Source: Sphagnum magellanicum
Taxonomy: Eukaryota > Streptophyta > Sphagnopsida > Sphagnales > Sphagnaceae
Direction: 5' to 3'
NCBI GenBank assembly: GCA_021904315.1
Contig: CM038915.1
Span: 11,966,001-12,030,000 of the forward strand
Length of the DNA: 64,000 nt
Positions 51,824 through 63,772 of the stretch are shown here, piece after piece. Position 1 is the first letter of the stretch. The number at the start of each line of letters is the position of its first letter. The notes below the pieces were generated by a model. That model was given only the letters and a program-made list of their open reading frames with translations, searched no databases and had not been told where the DNA came from. Made by a program: the position numbers and the translations under genes.

Positions 51824-52609
51824 GGGTCAAAACCTATAACTAGGAGCCAAAAGGATTACTTTGGAAAAGGACTACAAGTCTTTTTTCCCAAAAATAACTT
51901 TTACATGCAAATGAATTTTTGAATGAATTTTTTTGTAATTTGTTCTAAAAAATATTAAAATTTTCGCCAATTCATCACATTTTTGGTTAGTAATTGTTGA
52001 ATAAATATGATTTTTAAAAATTGTGTTGATTCCTTACAAATTCAATGTTTCATCTTGAAAAATGATCAAATTTTAAATCATCATCAAAAATTTAAAATTC
52101 ACATTATTTAATTTTATTATACTCTAAGCTATAACTTTTCTTAATACATCATGTACATTATAATTCATTTATATGTGGTAAAGGACTCTTAAAACTTTGA
52201 AATTTTGAAACAATTTTGAAACATTCTTTGGATTTTTAAAGTTTTATAATTTCACATTTAAAAAATCATGAGCGTTTTTTGAGTGTGGCTAATATGTTCG
52301 TATCATCTATATTTTTTTCAATTAATTTTTTAATATTATATGAGTCCTTTTGATAGTCCTTTGCAAATTTAATTCCATTTGACATAATAGGTGTACATTT
52401 TCAAACATCCTAAATTAAAACCAAAATTTAAAATTGGATGAAACGAATTTTTATTTTCTAAGTTCCTTGACATTCATATGAGGGAAAAAGGACTAACTTG
52501 CCATGATTACTATGATTTTATATAGTAATAAAATAAATATATATTTAATTTTGATTGATTATGTTTAATATCCAACACCTTTTTGGCTCCTAGCTATGTG
52601 TTTTGACCC
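51824..52609. mobile_element. GGGTCAAA-variant TIR element (copy 7), 786 bp
   Basis: Left end GGGTCAAAACCTATAACTAG then GAGCCAAAA. Right end, inward, GGGTCAAAACACATAGCTAG then GAGCCAAAA. The flanks are ATTT at 51820-51823 and ATTT at 52610-52613, a perfect 4-bp duplication. The interior (for example TTGAAAAATGATCA, TTTAAATCAT) is shared with copy 8 at 56558-57309. Confidence 0.85.
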
Positions 52610-54517
52610 ATTTGGTAATTTGAAATGTTTATTGATGTGTTTCTAAAATTAAATTTGAACATTTCATGCATGATTCTTTTGTAATCATGCATAATTGCCT
52701 TAATATTTTTTTCATTGCTTCTCACGCCTTCTATTAAATATATGGTGCCAAAATTCAATGCAATAATAAATAAGTTATATATAATTTAGTTTAAGGTGGT
52801 TGAAGTATGTGAACATTAAAAAAATTAAGTAGTAATTGGGTGGGAAAATTCACATAATACCCTTCAAACAATACCCTCAAGTTGACATATGTAGTGGGAA
52901 GAATTAATACATAGTGACCCCCTAGGTATTTTTTTCACATAAATGATCGCAATTTCACATTAATGTTTTGCTTATATAACCATGTGCTTTCCACAAATTT
53001 TATTGTTGCACTCTACATTTCACTTCGAAAAAATCCCTTAAATTGTTGTTCACATAAACACAAAAAACACATGGAACCAAAATTCTGTAATGATGAACTT
53101 TATTTGCCAACTTATGCTTCAAGGGATGGTTTGCGCCTCCTTCAACCAAGTGGAGCTAGAGGCAACCATCCAAGAAATAATCTAGATTTCTTAAAATTGA
53201 TATGCACAATGCATTAGTGTTAGTTTGATATCAACTTTCAAACATACCAACTTGGTCTTAGAATTAGGTAATTTATTTCAATTTTACATATTAGTATAAT
53301 ATTGGTATTGAGTTGAAAATTGATTTTAGATATGTGGTGAATATATATTTAGTTTAGGAATTGGTATAAATTTGACACTTGAGGCTACTATTCTTTCATG
53401 TCATGTCCCTTTATAGGTTGGTAGTTGTTACAATGTTAATATTATTTACAAATCACAAAAAAAGTTGTGATGGTTTCTTGTGGCCTAGATGGATGCATTT
53501 GTTTTAAGGTCAAACCTTGGGATATTAAAAAGAGTATCACCAAAATGCAAAGATTGGCCTTGAGACATCAATTCCTACACCTTTGGACTTGAAGTCCTAT
53601 GACATTTGTAAAAGTTCTAGGACCTCAAGGCTTGAAGGCCTAGGACATGATGACTTGAAAGCTTAGGATTTAAGGTATATACAAGCCTAAAACATTAAAG
53701 CTCAAGGGTATAAAACATGAAGGATTAAGGGTTTAAGGTGTGAAGGTAGTGCAAGGGCTTACATTATGAGAAAATTGTGTCCACAACGACCACACCAATT
53801 TACAAGTGTATGTCCATATCAACTACATTACAACTAGGTTGCAACATTGGAAAATGATTAATTGCACATGTGTTTTAAAGAAATTTCAAGGGTATGGAAT
53901 ATTTTGAACATATTTTGGTCAACTATACAATTTTGGTGATCAATGTGTGTTGACTTTTTGTTTTAGTTGTTTTATAGTTGTAATATGCAACTTAGGCACC
54001 CAAATGCAATTATGTAGATTGCAAAGTCCTTATACAAACACAGATAATGTGGGAAATGCCAATAATTGGCATGGACGTTATTGTGCCATATGCATGGTCA
54101 TTGTGTTAACCCCATGTGCAACCACCTTGCAACTTTAATGGTACTGCATTGTAATTAAATATGAATTTTAATTCATAGTTAACCGGTTTTGACTCATACC
54201 ACCAAATATCATGGCTACAATCTTTGATTCCAACATGACTAAATGCCAACTATAATACATCAATGTTTCATCAACTAACCACCTACATAATAGTTTGGTG
54301 GTACATTGGAATTTAGACATGAATGTAAATTGTCAATGTACAACTCAAGTACATAGTCTAAAATGCCCTTAGTTTACCTTAATGTCTTCTATTCCTCTTT
54401 GAATTGCTTCATCCATAAGAGTTGATTCCTTTGCTAATAATTCCTTAACCCATACAAGATTTAGGTTTTAGGGTTTGTGTGGCATTGTTAAAGAATTAAT
54501 TAGCCTTGGTGCATCAT
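52610..54517. other. AT-rich intergenic with weak AGGACTTGAAGGCCTA repeats
   Basis: No gene recognised. Between about 53540 and 53760 the phrases GACTTGAAGTCCTA, GGCTTGAAGGCCTAGGAC and GACTTGAAAGCTTAGGA recur as a degenerate short repeat. Frames at 52963-53217 and 53947-54138 lack motifs. Confidence 0.45.
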
Positions 54518-54788
54518 GGGTGAAAATTGTTTAAGGTGTACCACATAGGACAAAAATGGCCTAGTCCTTATTATAGTCCTTTTTTACCCTATAACTTGAT
54601 CCCCATAAAAAATAATGAGTCAAAAGTTATCAAAAAATTTAGAAGGATTATACTTTAGACCATTACAATTCTAGATTCTATATAATCATTCATAAATGTG
54701 TTTTTACATGATAAAAAAAAACTAGGTAAAAAAGACAAAAAATGGTGACATTGTGACAAGATTTTGGTACATAAAACAATTTGGACCC
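54518..54788. mobile_element. GGGTGAAA-family TIR element (copy 3), 271 bp
   Basis: Left end GGGTGAAAATTGTTTAAGGT then GTACCA. Right end, inward, GGGTCCAAATTGTTTTATGT then ACCA. The flanks are TCAT at 54514-54517 and TCAT at 54789-54792, a perfect 4-bp duplication. The interior is the reverse complement of copy 2. Confidence 0.85.
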
Positions 54789-56557
54789 TCATCATCTATA
54801 CAAACATTGCAACTTGATGTGGTCTTTGCAATGACCCCATGTGCAACTATTTTACAATTGTAACAAAACTATGTTGTAATTAAAAAATAATTAGTTTGTG
54901 ATTAGGTTATGATTTTTCAATTCAATTTCAAGGCAATTATAGATTGAACATCCTCCAAAGCATTCATCCATTTCTATTTGCTTTGAAACCCTTTGTAACT
55001 TTGAGAATGTTGATCCAATTACAAATGGATGAATCCTAATGTGCAATGGAGTTTGAAATTTGTACCATTACAAGTTTATAAGCTTCCATGAAAGAAGCTT
55101 CCATGAAAAGTTTATATGAGAAGCTTCCATGAGAAGCTTTTATAAGAAGCTTTCATTAAAAGTTCCCATATATTGCATCGAATTCTTTTTGAAGTTATTT
55201 TTTTCTTTTCAATGCAGTAGATGTTGAAATCATAATGGAATAACACACTCATGTACTATGATTCTTTGGATCCTAGTTTTGTTTTACCTCTTAGTTTGCT
55301 TCTATTTCATCATGGAAAAAAATTAACAACCCTCAAAACATTAGAGTTTTAAATGAGAAGGAATGTTGTTGCCAATTCCAAAAATACAATATATGTGGTG
55401 TCCGTTGTTGAAAAACAAGTAAAAGCCTAAAGGATGATCAAAACATTTGTCACTAACCACAACTATTAGCAAATTGTTGTACTATAAAAAATTATTTATA
55501 TGAAAGATCATTACTTTGTAAATTTTTTTAGGTTTTGCTATTATTGTTTATTTTTTCTTTTTTTTGTTATATGTGGGATGCTTGGTAAATTGGTATGCAT
55601 CCTTCTCATGGTTAGTTTTTCTAATGGAGTTTATTAGGAAATGATTAAAATATAACTTGGTGTTGAACTTGTGTGGATAGAGGAGAAGTGATGGTCACCT
55701 TAATTGGTAGACATGGCCTTCAATGACGTTTGACTTGATTGTGGTGAGTAACCTCCTTACTTGTCACTTATTTTCATTTAATTGTCACATGTTAAGTTTC
55801 ATTGTTTTGCACGAAAGGTATGTAAGTTGGATAGTGGGGAAACTAGTTGACTTTTAGTTGAATTGTAATTGTATACAAATACAAACATTGCAAATTATGA
55901 GGTGCATAATGTGATGAAGCTATAACCATGGCATGCAATTCATGTTGGCACTCATTTGTGATGTGCTAATTAAATATTACTTACACTAGTACATGTTTGA
56001 ATTGAGTCCTTGTTAATTAACACAAGTGAACAATTCCATGCTTATGTTAGTTATAATTTCTAGTTGCATTTGCTCATGGTAATGAAACTTTAGAAAAAGG
56101 ATGGGCAAATAGGTGGGTGCAGGCTCCATGTGGAATAGAATGGGGGCATTGGAAACTAGGTGATGACACCTTTGGGCACTAATATGATAGTTTGGTGTAC
56201 ATCATTGCTGATGATATTAATTATAAAATAGTTACCATGTAATTTGTGTTACTTGCAACATGGGATCATTTGCTTACAACATAGTTGCAAGAATGTTTCA
56301 CAACCATTTTTATTAGTTGCAAATTAGCACTCCATCCCTTGGTTGTAAACCAACACCATGTAATGAATTCCAACAATTACAATTGGAAAATGTGTTAAAT
56401 GTAATCAATTGCACCTTAATATTAAGCATATTGAATTGAAAATTATAATATGATGACATTGTTACCCCTTATAATCAGAAAATCAAATTTATATATTATT
56501 TAATTGAATAACACCACTAGAAAAGAACTCATGTAGTGGTAAGCTAGTGGCATTATT
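54789..56557. other. AT-rich intergenic, no gene seen
   Basis: The only structure noted is the short AGAAGCTTCCATGA repeat at about 55075-55165, listed separately. Confidence 0.5.
55075..55165. repeat. Short AGAAGCTTCCATGAA tandem repeat
   Basis: Five to six degenerate copies of AAGCTTCCATGAAAG or AAGCTTTTATAAG at about 14-20 bp spacing; most carry a HindIII site. Confidence 0.8.
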
Positions 56558-57309
56558 GGGTGAAATCATAATCAAATGAGCCAATGGTGACAAAGGATTC
56601 AACCACAAATGGGCATTTTTTGAACATTTTAATTTTTTCATAAAAAAGATTTATTGAAAGATTTTTTTGAAAACATGTTCTTAAAAATATTTACAATTTC
56701 CCCAATAAATTACATTACTTGTGTTAACCTTTTTTTGAATAAATATGAAATTTCTAAAAATTTACAAATTCTACTAGATTTCATGTTTCATTTTGAAAAA
56801 TGATCATAATTTCAAATCATGCTAAAATATGATAACTATTTTAAGCTTTAGTTGTATCATAAGCCACAACTTTATTCATATGTCACACACATTATCACCC
56901 ATTTACATCTAACAAATGACTCTTGAAATTTGAACATTTATTACACTTTAAATTTATAAAAAATTCAAGTACCACAAATTTATAATTATAATTTTTTTTC
57001 ATGTGGATGGTAGGTTATCATCATTTCAAAAGAAATTCATCAAAATTTATTTATTAAAAGAATCTTTAACCTAGTGTTTTGTAAAACTGATTTTGGGGTG
57101 CTAAAGTTCAAAAGTCTTTTACTAAAACTAAAACTCAATTTAGTAAATTACACGATTTAAAAAAATTCTTCAACATTCATATAAATCATTCAAAAAAAAT
57201 TCCTTGATCAATATGACATTAAAATGGCATTACAAAAATATGTTTGAAAAATTGATAATTTTTCAATTGTCCGACATGGTTTTTGGCTTGATTGATTATG
57301 CTTGCACTC
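56558..57309. mobile_element. GGGTGAAA-family TIR element (copy 8), 752 bp
   Basis: Left end GGGTGAAATCATAATCAAAT then GAGCCAA. Right end, inward, GAGTGCAAGCATAATCAATC then AAGCCAA. The flanks are TATT at 56554-56557 and TATT at 57310-57313, a perfect 4-bp duplication. It shares interior sequence with copy 7. Confidence 0.8.
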
Positions 57310-57428
57310 TATTACCAATTTTTGCACAATGATATTTCAAATCTTTTATAAGTGCATAATAAAAACATGATTGTCACAACATAGTCCCACATGTGAGGCC
57401 TTCCAAGGTCACAAAACAATGCTTACAC

Positions 57429-58078
57429 GGGTGAAAGCACATTAGGGTGGAACAAAAATGGCACATCGTGACAATCCAATTTTAGTCCATTATGAAATAA
57501 AATACACTAGGAAAGTATGACAAAAACAGGTAAAAACAAGATATTTTGAATCAAATGGGCCATATGGCAAGGTGTTATAAGATATTTTTCCATAAGGATT
57601 TAAGCATCTTTAGTTTATTTTATGATAATCTTATACTTGAAATATGAGCATCTAAATCATTATTTTCAATAAACGAAGGACTTCCTTCATAAGCTTCATA
57701 CTTGATATACATCTCAAAATTTAATCATCAAATCTTTTCAAATTGTTTTATTTAATATCAATTTGCCACAATATTATATTACCATTGAGTCATTTATTCA
57801 TAAATGACATTATATCAAGGTGTATTGAGTCCATTTAATTGATCTTTGATTAGACATGTGTTTTTGTACTACTTTAAAAGTCCATAACAAATTGAATGCC
57901 AAAAGATTTGACCATGAAATTTTAACATAATATTTTGATGTATGAGTTCATTCTTGACATGAGTCGCATTTCATAATTTGCACATATCAATTGGAATAAA
58001 CTACTATTGAAAATTTAAAAACTATGAAAAATGGACTTTTGGACATCCAAAATGTAACACCTTAGTGTATTTTCACCC
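57429..58078. mobile_element. GGGTGAAA-family TIR element (copy 4), 650 bp
   Basis: Left end GGGTGAAAGCACATTAGGGT. Right end, inward, GGGTGAAAATACACTAAGGT. The flanks are ACAC at 57425-57428 and ACAC at 58079-58082, a perfect 4-bp duplication. No coding capacity. Confidence 0.85.
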
Positions 58079-59513
58079 ACACCATTATTAGTAATTGCAC
58101 CATAGTATTCAAATCAATTATCATATGATTATTTTCAATCCAATAACCAAACTTTTAGTTGCAAGATAATATCTAATTATGAAAATGTAGTTATGGAAAA
58201 TTACTTTAAAAAAGATGTTAGTTATTAATGAAATGCCTCTTTGTCACCAAAATCCTACATTAGTTGTAAGGTAGTTCCATTTTAGTTGAATTATTTTAAT
58301 ATGTGTTGGATGAATGAAAATCAATGAACTTACCATGTGCCACAATGTTTGTTTTCCTACTTAACATCACCAGTAGAAATTGGCCAAAATGTAACCATTA
58401 TATTTGCGACTACATGCAACTATTAATTATTTGTAACTATTTCTTGTGTTGGTCATATTTACAACTACAATGCAACTAGTTTGTAACTATTTTGGTGTTC
58501 ATCTTTCCATGTGAACAACATTTAGTTTAATTTTCATCCAAGAAGAACAATTTATGTCCCATTAGTTGCAAATGTGACCAATTCAGTTGTAACCTTATGA
58601 ATATACAAAGGTGTATTTTGCGATTTCTAAGGAATATAGTTGGGTGCATTAGGATTTATAAATGTATATTTTGAATTTATATGAACAACCATATTAGATG
58701 TACATTCAAGTAGTATTATTAGCGTAAATAGCCTTGATATTATGGTTACATTAAATAGTGTATATTTTGAATATATTACAACTTTACGTAAGATGTTTGC
58801 TAACTATATTATGCCCATATTAAAAGTTCATCCAAACCATCTTATTATATTTCTTAAAATTATTACAAATGACATTTATTCTTATTTGTATTAATATTAA
58901 TTGCATGTAATAAAAAAATTAATACATTAATATGTTATTATTAAATTATTTTCAAATGATTAATTAATTTATTAAGAATTAATCTTTATTTATTGAGAAA
59001 TTAATTAATGATATATAATTTTTACTTTCAGTTTTATTATTTTACTATTTTATAGTAATTATTGCATTAGTTAGAATGGAAATCTGAAATTATTTTTGAA
59101 GGAGAAAATATAATTATTAAAAATATAAAATATTTATTATAATAGTTCATAAATAGCTTTACGGAGTGAAATAATAATATGAATAATAAAATTAAAATAG
59201 TTAATTTTGGCTACCAACTTCCTACAATAATAATAAAATTAATGTTATTGCTACTATTAAATATTTTCATTTACATTTATTACTAACTATATAAATGAAA
59301 ATAATAATGGGAATAATTTAATAAAATAATTAGCCTAGGATGGGTTTAAATTATATTGTTAGATATAAAAAATTATTATTTAATATTTATAATTAATAGT
59401 TAATAATGATTAAAGAATGAATATTTGAATTATTATATTAATTTATTTGGTTTAAAAATATTTTCCTAGTTATTATTAATTAGCTAATTAGTTATCACTT
59501 ACCTACTTAATTA

Positions 59514-59667
59514 TATATTTTTCAAGATGAGAATGAAAGACAAAACATATGGGATAAAATTTTTAGTTACAAGTCGTCTGCGACTAAACATTTTTAGTCA
59601 CAAACAACTTGTAACTAAAATTTTTATCCCATATGTTTTGGCTTTCATTTTCATTTTGAAAAGTATA
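59514..59667. repeat. Near-perfect 154-bp fold-back hairpin (copy 1)
   Basis: The arms are about 70 bp. The left arm begins TATATTTTTCAAGATGAG and contains AAAACATATGGGATAAAA; the right arm, read inward, begins TATACTTTTCAAAATGAA and contains the same AAAACATATGGGATAAAA. The centre is TAAACATTTTTAG. It lies inside the CACTA element. Confidence 0.85.
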
Positions 59668-59783
59668 TAAACAAGATGTTTTGTCTCACATTTTCATATT
59701 TAAAAAGATGGGCATATGGGATGATTCAATAAAAATGACTTAACCCAAAATAAAATATAAATATTCATGTATTTACATCTAAC

Positions 59784-59945
59784 TACTTACTTCCCTAACT
59801 TACCTACATACTTTTTTACTTACCTACCTACATAAGTAGGTATTTGGCATGGGTAGGTAAATAGGTCATATTTAAATACATGTTTAGCTTAGATAGGTAA
59901 GTAGGTATATAAGTAAGTAGGTACTTAGTTTAACCTACATACCTA
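59784..59945. repeat. Inverted (TACC)n / (GGTA)n arrays
   Basis: CTTACCTACATACTT and TTACTTACCTACCTAC on the left face GTAGGTAAATAGG and GATAGGTAAGTAGG on the right, giving a loose palindrome of tetranucleotide repeats beside the hairpin. Confidence 0.6.
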
Positions 59946-60623
59946 AATATTGATTTAAATTTAATTTGGAAAAATTAACAATTAATATGCCACGTGGCAA
60001 ATTTATATTGCACCACGTGTCACAATCCAAACCATCCAAACATAAAAATTAAACGGTTTAAATTATTTCAAAATAATAATAAAATATTTGTAATTATTAA
60101 TATTTGGGACATGTGGCAACACATAACTTGTTCCCATTGTTCACAAAAAAAAGTTGCATCTTAGTTGTAAGTGACAATACATATATGACCAGTCAAAGGA
60201 TGAAGGTGTATTTCATTGACTTTTTTTTTCATAAAAAATTTCTTGCCATTTGCGACTAGTGTCAATGTGACTTGTCCAACATGACTATTGAGATTTTAGT
60301 TGTAAATGTCGCTTGCAACTAAAAATTAGTCGCATGGACCAGTTGCAAAATGGCCATTTTCTACTAGTGCATGTGGCAATGAGTTGTCCACTTTAATTTC
60401 TAGTTGCAAAGCAGTTGCACTAAATTGTACATATTTTTGCCATCCTATATGTTGAGTTGCACCATTGCAACTAATGCAACTTGTCTGATGCAATTAACGT
60501 TGTATGTTTATGATGAATTGCAAGTGGCCATTGTAATTAGAAAATGTGGTTGCAAGCCAAATTATAAAACCTCCATTTTTTTCATACTATTAGAAAATGA
60601 TGGTTTGAAAGCTTCAGACATTA

Positions 60624-61277
60624 GGGTGAAAACATAGTCAAAGAAGTCAAGGGTGCCAAGGTAAAAGTCATTTTCCAAGTATGCACATGACATGTGTCAA
60701 TTTTTGTTTTGGTTTATAATTTAAAATTTTGTATAAATTTGGATATCCAGTTTAACATTACATGTTAGATATAAATATGTTTTGATTACAAATTTAATTT
60801 ATATAATATATATCATGCATTCATGCCCTTTATCAAATAAATATGAATAACTTTTTTTAAGGGCACATTGTCAAATTCCATAATTTTCAAGGACAAAAAC
60901 ACATTTGAACCAAATATGCTAAAATCAATTATAAAAACAATTTTCATTTGTTCAAGTCCTTTTGCCCTTCTAATCATCAATGTTAAAATATTTTCCAATT
61001 TTTAGAAAGAATGGTACACATTTGGTAAAAAAAAGAAGATGTTTGAAAAAAAAAAGGATTGTCCACTTTGAGGTTTGAGTACTTTGAACATGTAAAAACA
61101 TTTTTGATTTGTGTCAAGCTTTGAGCATGTAAACTTTGCAATTAATGGAAAATATTGAAATTTATTTTATGGTAATCCGAATTATTATACTTCCCTTATG
61201 ATCTTTTAGACATACAAAAATGTAGTTTTAAGGAGTGTCCACTCGCTTAGGTGGTTCCTTTAACTATGTTTTTACCC
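60624..61277. mobile_element. GGGTGAAA-family TIR element (copy 5), 654 bp
   Basis: Left end GGGTGAAAACATAGTCAAAG. Right end, inward, GGGTAAAAACATAGTTAAAG. The flanks ATTA and ATAA agree at three of four positions. The ends resemble those of copy 1. Confidence 0.75.
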
Positions 61278-62040
61278 ATAAAGGCTTAGGGACAATTTAA
61301 ACCATGTTGAAAACATTTCCCCATGTTCGTTTGTTTGTTGAGCTTGAGTTGTTAGACCCTAGGCCACAAAAGTTTTATTCCAAGACAAAACAAAGGTTAT
61401 GGCTTTTAAGGATTTTGGTGTAAGGTTGAAATATTTTGGAACATTTTGACTTAGGCTAAGAATATTTTTGGGCATTTTCCCTTAATGTTAAATTTTTTAT
61501 TGAGTAAGATTGTTGGATTTAACCATTTTTTATATTTTTTAAAAGTAAGGAGATGGTTTCACCCATTTGTGATTTTTTTCTTTCCTTTATGTTGAAATCT
61601 TTGCATGAAGATTTGAAATTTTTCTATTACTAGTGAGGAACACTATTATAAAAAAATCACTTTATCACTTCAATTTGAGACTAAAAACTAATTGTAAATG
61701 ATTGGCATAATTGAAAATTTCATAAGTTGCATAAATGAAATGATACCCAACATGTAATCACAAATATGATTTAAACATGACATTAACAAATGACCTAGAT
61801 GGATGAAATATACATTCACACATATATTTCATCCTTTGATCATATAATTATTTGTAACTATCTACCACTATTTAAAACTTCAATATCACTGACTACACAT
61901 TGTCACATGTAAGGGCATATGTAAATTTAAATTATGAAAATTAAATAACCTTTTTTATATCTAATTTATCCAATTGGATGATTTAGGATTGTTTCACATG
62001 GACCAATCACATTTTTCAAAATTTCACATTAAATTTCAAA
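61278..62040. other. AT-rich intergenic with two possible CACTA-type ends
   Basis: No gene seen. TTTTTCTATTACTAGTG at about 61622-61638 and CACTATTATAAAAAAATC at about 61650 look like CACTA-type ends facing away from each other. Neither partner could be found in the window. Confidence 0.35.
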
Positions 62041-62204
62041 AAAATAATTTAACAATTTAAGTAAGTAGGTAGGTAAATAGATAGGTAAATATGTTGGTAA
62101 GTCAATTTATAAAAATAGGTTTAGCCTTTTTTATTGATTCATCCCAAATAACATTTTATTTTTCATGTTTTTTCTGTGTTTTCAACATTTCAAATACACC
62201 TTTT

Positions 62205-62355
62205 TATATAGTTTACAAGATTGAAATGAAGGACAAAAAATATGGGACAAATCTTATAATCATAATCTAATTACAAACTAATTTACAACTAAATTGCAGC
62301 AATTTTTTTTTGTCCCATATCTTTTGTCCTTTTTTTTAATGTTATAAACTATATA
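62205..62355. repeat. 151-bp fold-back hairpin (copy 2)
   Basis: Left arm TATATAGTTTACAAGATTGA with AAGGACAAAAAATATGGGAC. Right arm, inward, TATATAGTTTATAACATTAA with AAGGACAAAAGATATGGGAC. Same size and same ACAAAA-ATATGGGA core as the hairpin at 59514-59667. GGTA-type repeats lie to the left (about 62055-62100) and CTACC-type repeats to the right (about 62400-62470). Confidence 0.75.
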
Positions 62356-62479
62356 ACTAGATGTGCACAAGGAATTTTTTAATCCTTAATTAAAAAAGTT
62401 ACTACCTACCAACTAATACCTAGCCTAGCCTATTACATATTAACCTAACTTAATACCTATTAATTAACCTAATTTACTA

Positions 62480-62830
62480 ACTAAAGTAGTTTACGTCACA
62501 TTTAAGTTAAACTTTGGTTAAATCACAACTTGGTTAAACTTTACCAAAATGAAAACTTAATTAAACATTGGCAAATTTATTTTTAATTAAACCTTGATTT
62601 AAACTTGAATGTTTTTTTGTTTTGAAACTAGAGAAATTGGCTAAACCTTGGTGAAACTAGAATTTAGTAAACCTTTGGCTAAACCTTGGTTAAATTAAAA
62701 CTTGGATAAAGTTTAGTTAAATTAGGATTCGGCTAAACATTGGCTAAACAAAAACTTGGTTACATATTGGTTAAATTTTGACTAATATTTGACACATTTA
62801 ATTTAACCATGATTATAACTTTAATACAAG
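62480..62830. repeat. Degenerate GGTTAAACTTTGG array
   Basis: Units such as TTGGTTAAACCTTGG and TTGGCTAAACATTGGC, in the same orientation as the right arm of the palindrome at 46-48 kb. Confidence 0.7.
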
Positions 62831-62976
62831 TTTAATATACATGGAATTTTTTTAATACAATGGTAAAACCCTAATAAAATTTTGATCCCTAATAAAATTT
62901 TGATACTAAACCTTAAAAGTACCTTAAACCCTATTCATAATATAACTTTAATACACCCTATAAATGTACACTTAAT

Positions 62977-63772
62977 GGGTGAAAACACATGGGGAGGGGG
63001 GGGGGCAACTTGGGTAGTTTCACGACATGTGTGTAAAATATACACTGCAAAATGTCTTGCATTTAATTTTGGGTTTCAAATTCGATGTTTGGGATTTACA
63101 TTTTGATTTTCATAAAGTTAATGATATCTCATATTATTTGAAATAAAGTAATTTAGAAGATTAAATTCAAGGGATAATGGGTATATTTATGGTATATGTA
63201 GTATAATATAACATGCTTTTGTTTTTAGATTGCATTAATTTTTGGTTTGAATTAGTCAACCAAAAATTGTTTGAAATGAAATTAAAAAAATGGCTAACCT
63301 CACATATCTTGTCATATTCCATTTGAAAATGATTTTCGTCAAAATTTTAAGTTACCACATATTATGTATTAGCCATGAAAAACAACAATTTGTGATATCA
63401 CATGGCTCCTAAACTTATTCCAATCACATGGAACCACAAGGTTTAATAGATGCTACAAATTTCATGAAATTAAAAAATCATTTCAATCATTTCTTGAATG
63501 TATATGCATTTTTTACTACATTCTGATGTATATTATTTTGGTTCAAATATTCTAACATCACATCATATGAAAATGAAAAAGAAAAAGAAAAAGTGTATAG
63601 TTTATTTGGCATTTTTTTTCTTTAGGTTTTGACCTACCATAATATGCAAAAACATTGTGATTTTTTTCATTATAATGACATGATTGAAGTTCAAACTTGG
63701 GACCCCTAAAATGAAATGTAATGTGAAAACAATCTTGCGCCCCCCCACCCCCCCATTAGTGTGCTTTCACCC
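62977..63772. mobile_element. GGGTGAAA-family TIR element (copy 6), 796 bp
   Basis: Left end GGGTGAAAACACATGGGGAG followed by a G run. Right end, inward, GGGTGAAAGCACACTAATGG followed by G runs. The flanks are TAAT at 62973-62976 and TAAT at 63773-63776, a perfect 4-bp duplication. The G tract near one end and C tract near the other are part of the inverted repeat. Confidence 0.85.

Larger units (their letters stand above)
58368..60369. mobile_element. Non-autonomous CACTA (En/Spm) transposon, 2002 bp
   Basis: Left end CACCAGTAGAAATTGGCCAA. Right end, inward, CACTAGTAGAAAATGGCCAT. The flanks are CAT at 58365-58367 and CAT at 60370-60372, the 3-bp target duplication expected for CACTA elements. 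Subterminal motifs GTTGCAACTA, TTGTAACTA and GCGACTA occur repeatedly in both orientations near both ends, as is usual in this superfamily. No transposase frame is present; the interior is AT-rich with a fold-back hairpin at 59514-59667 and TACC-rich arrays at about 59784-59945. Confidence 0.85.
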
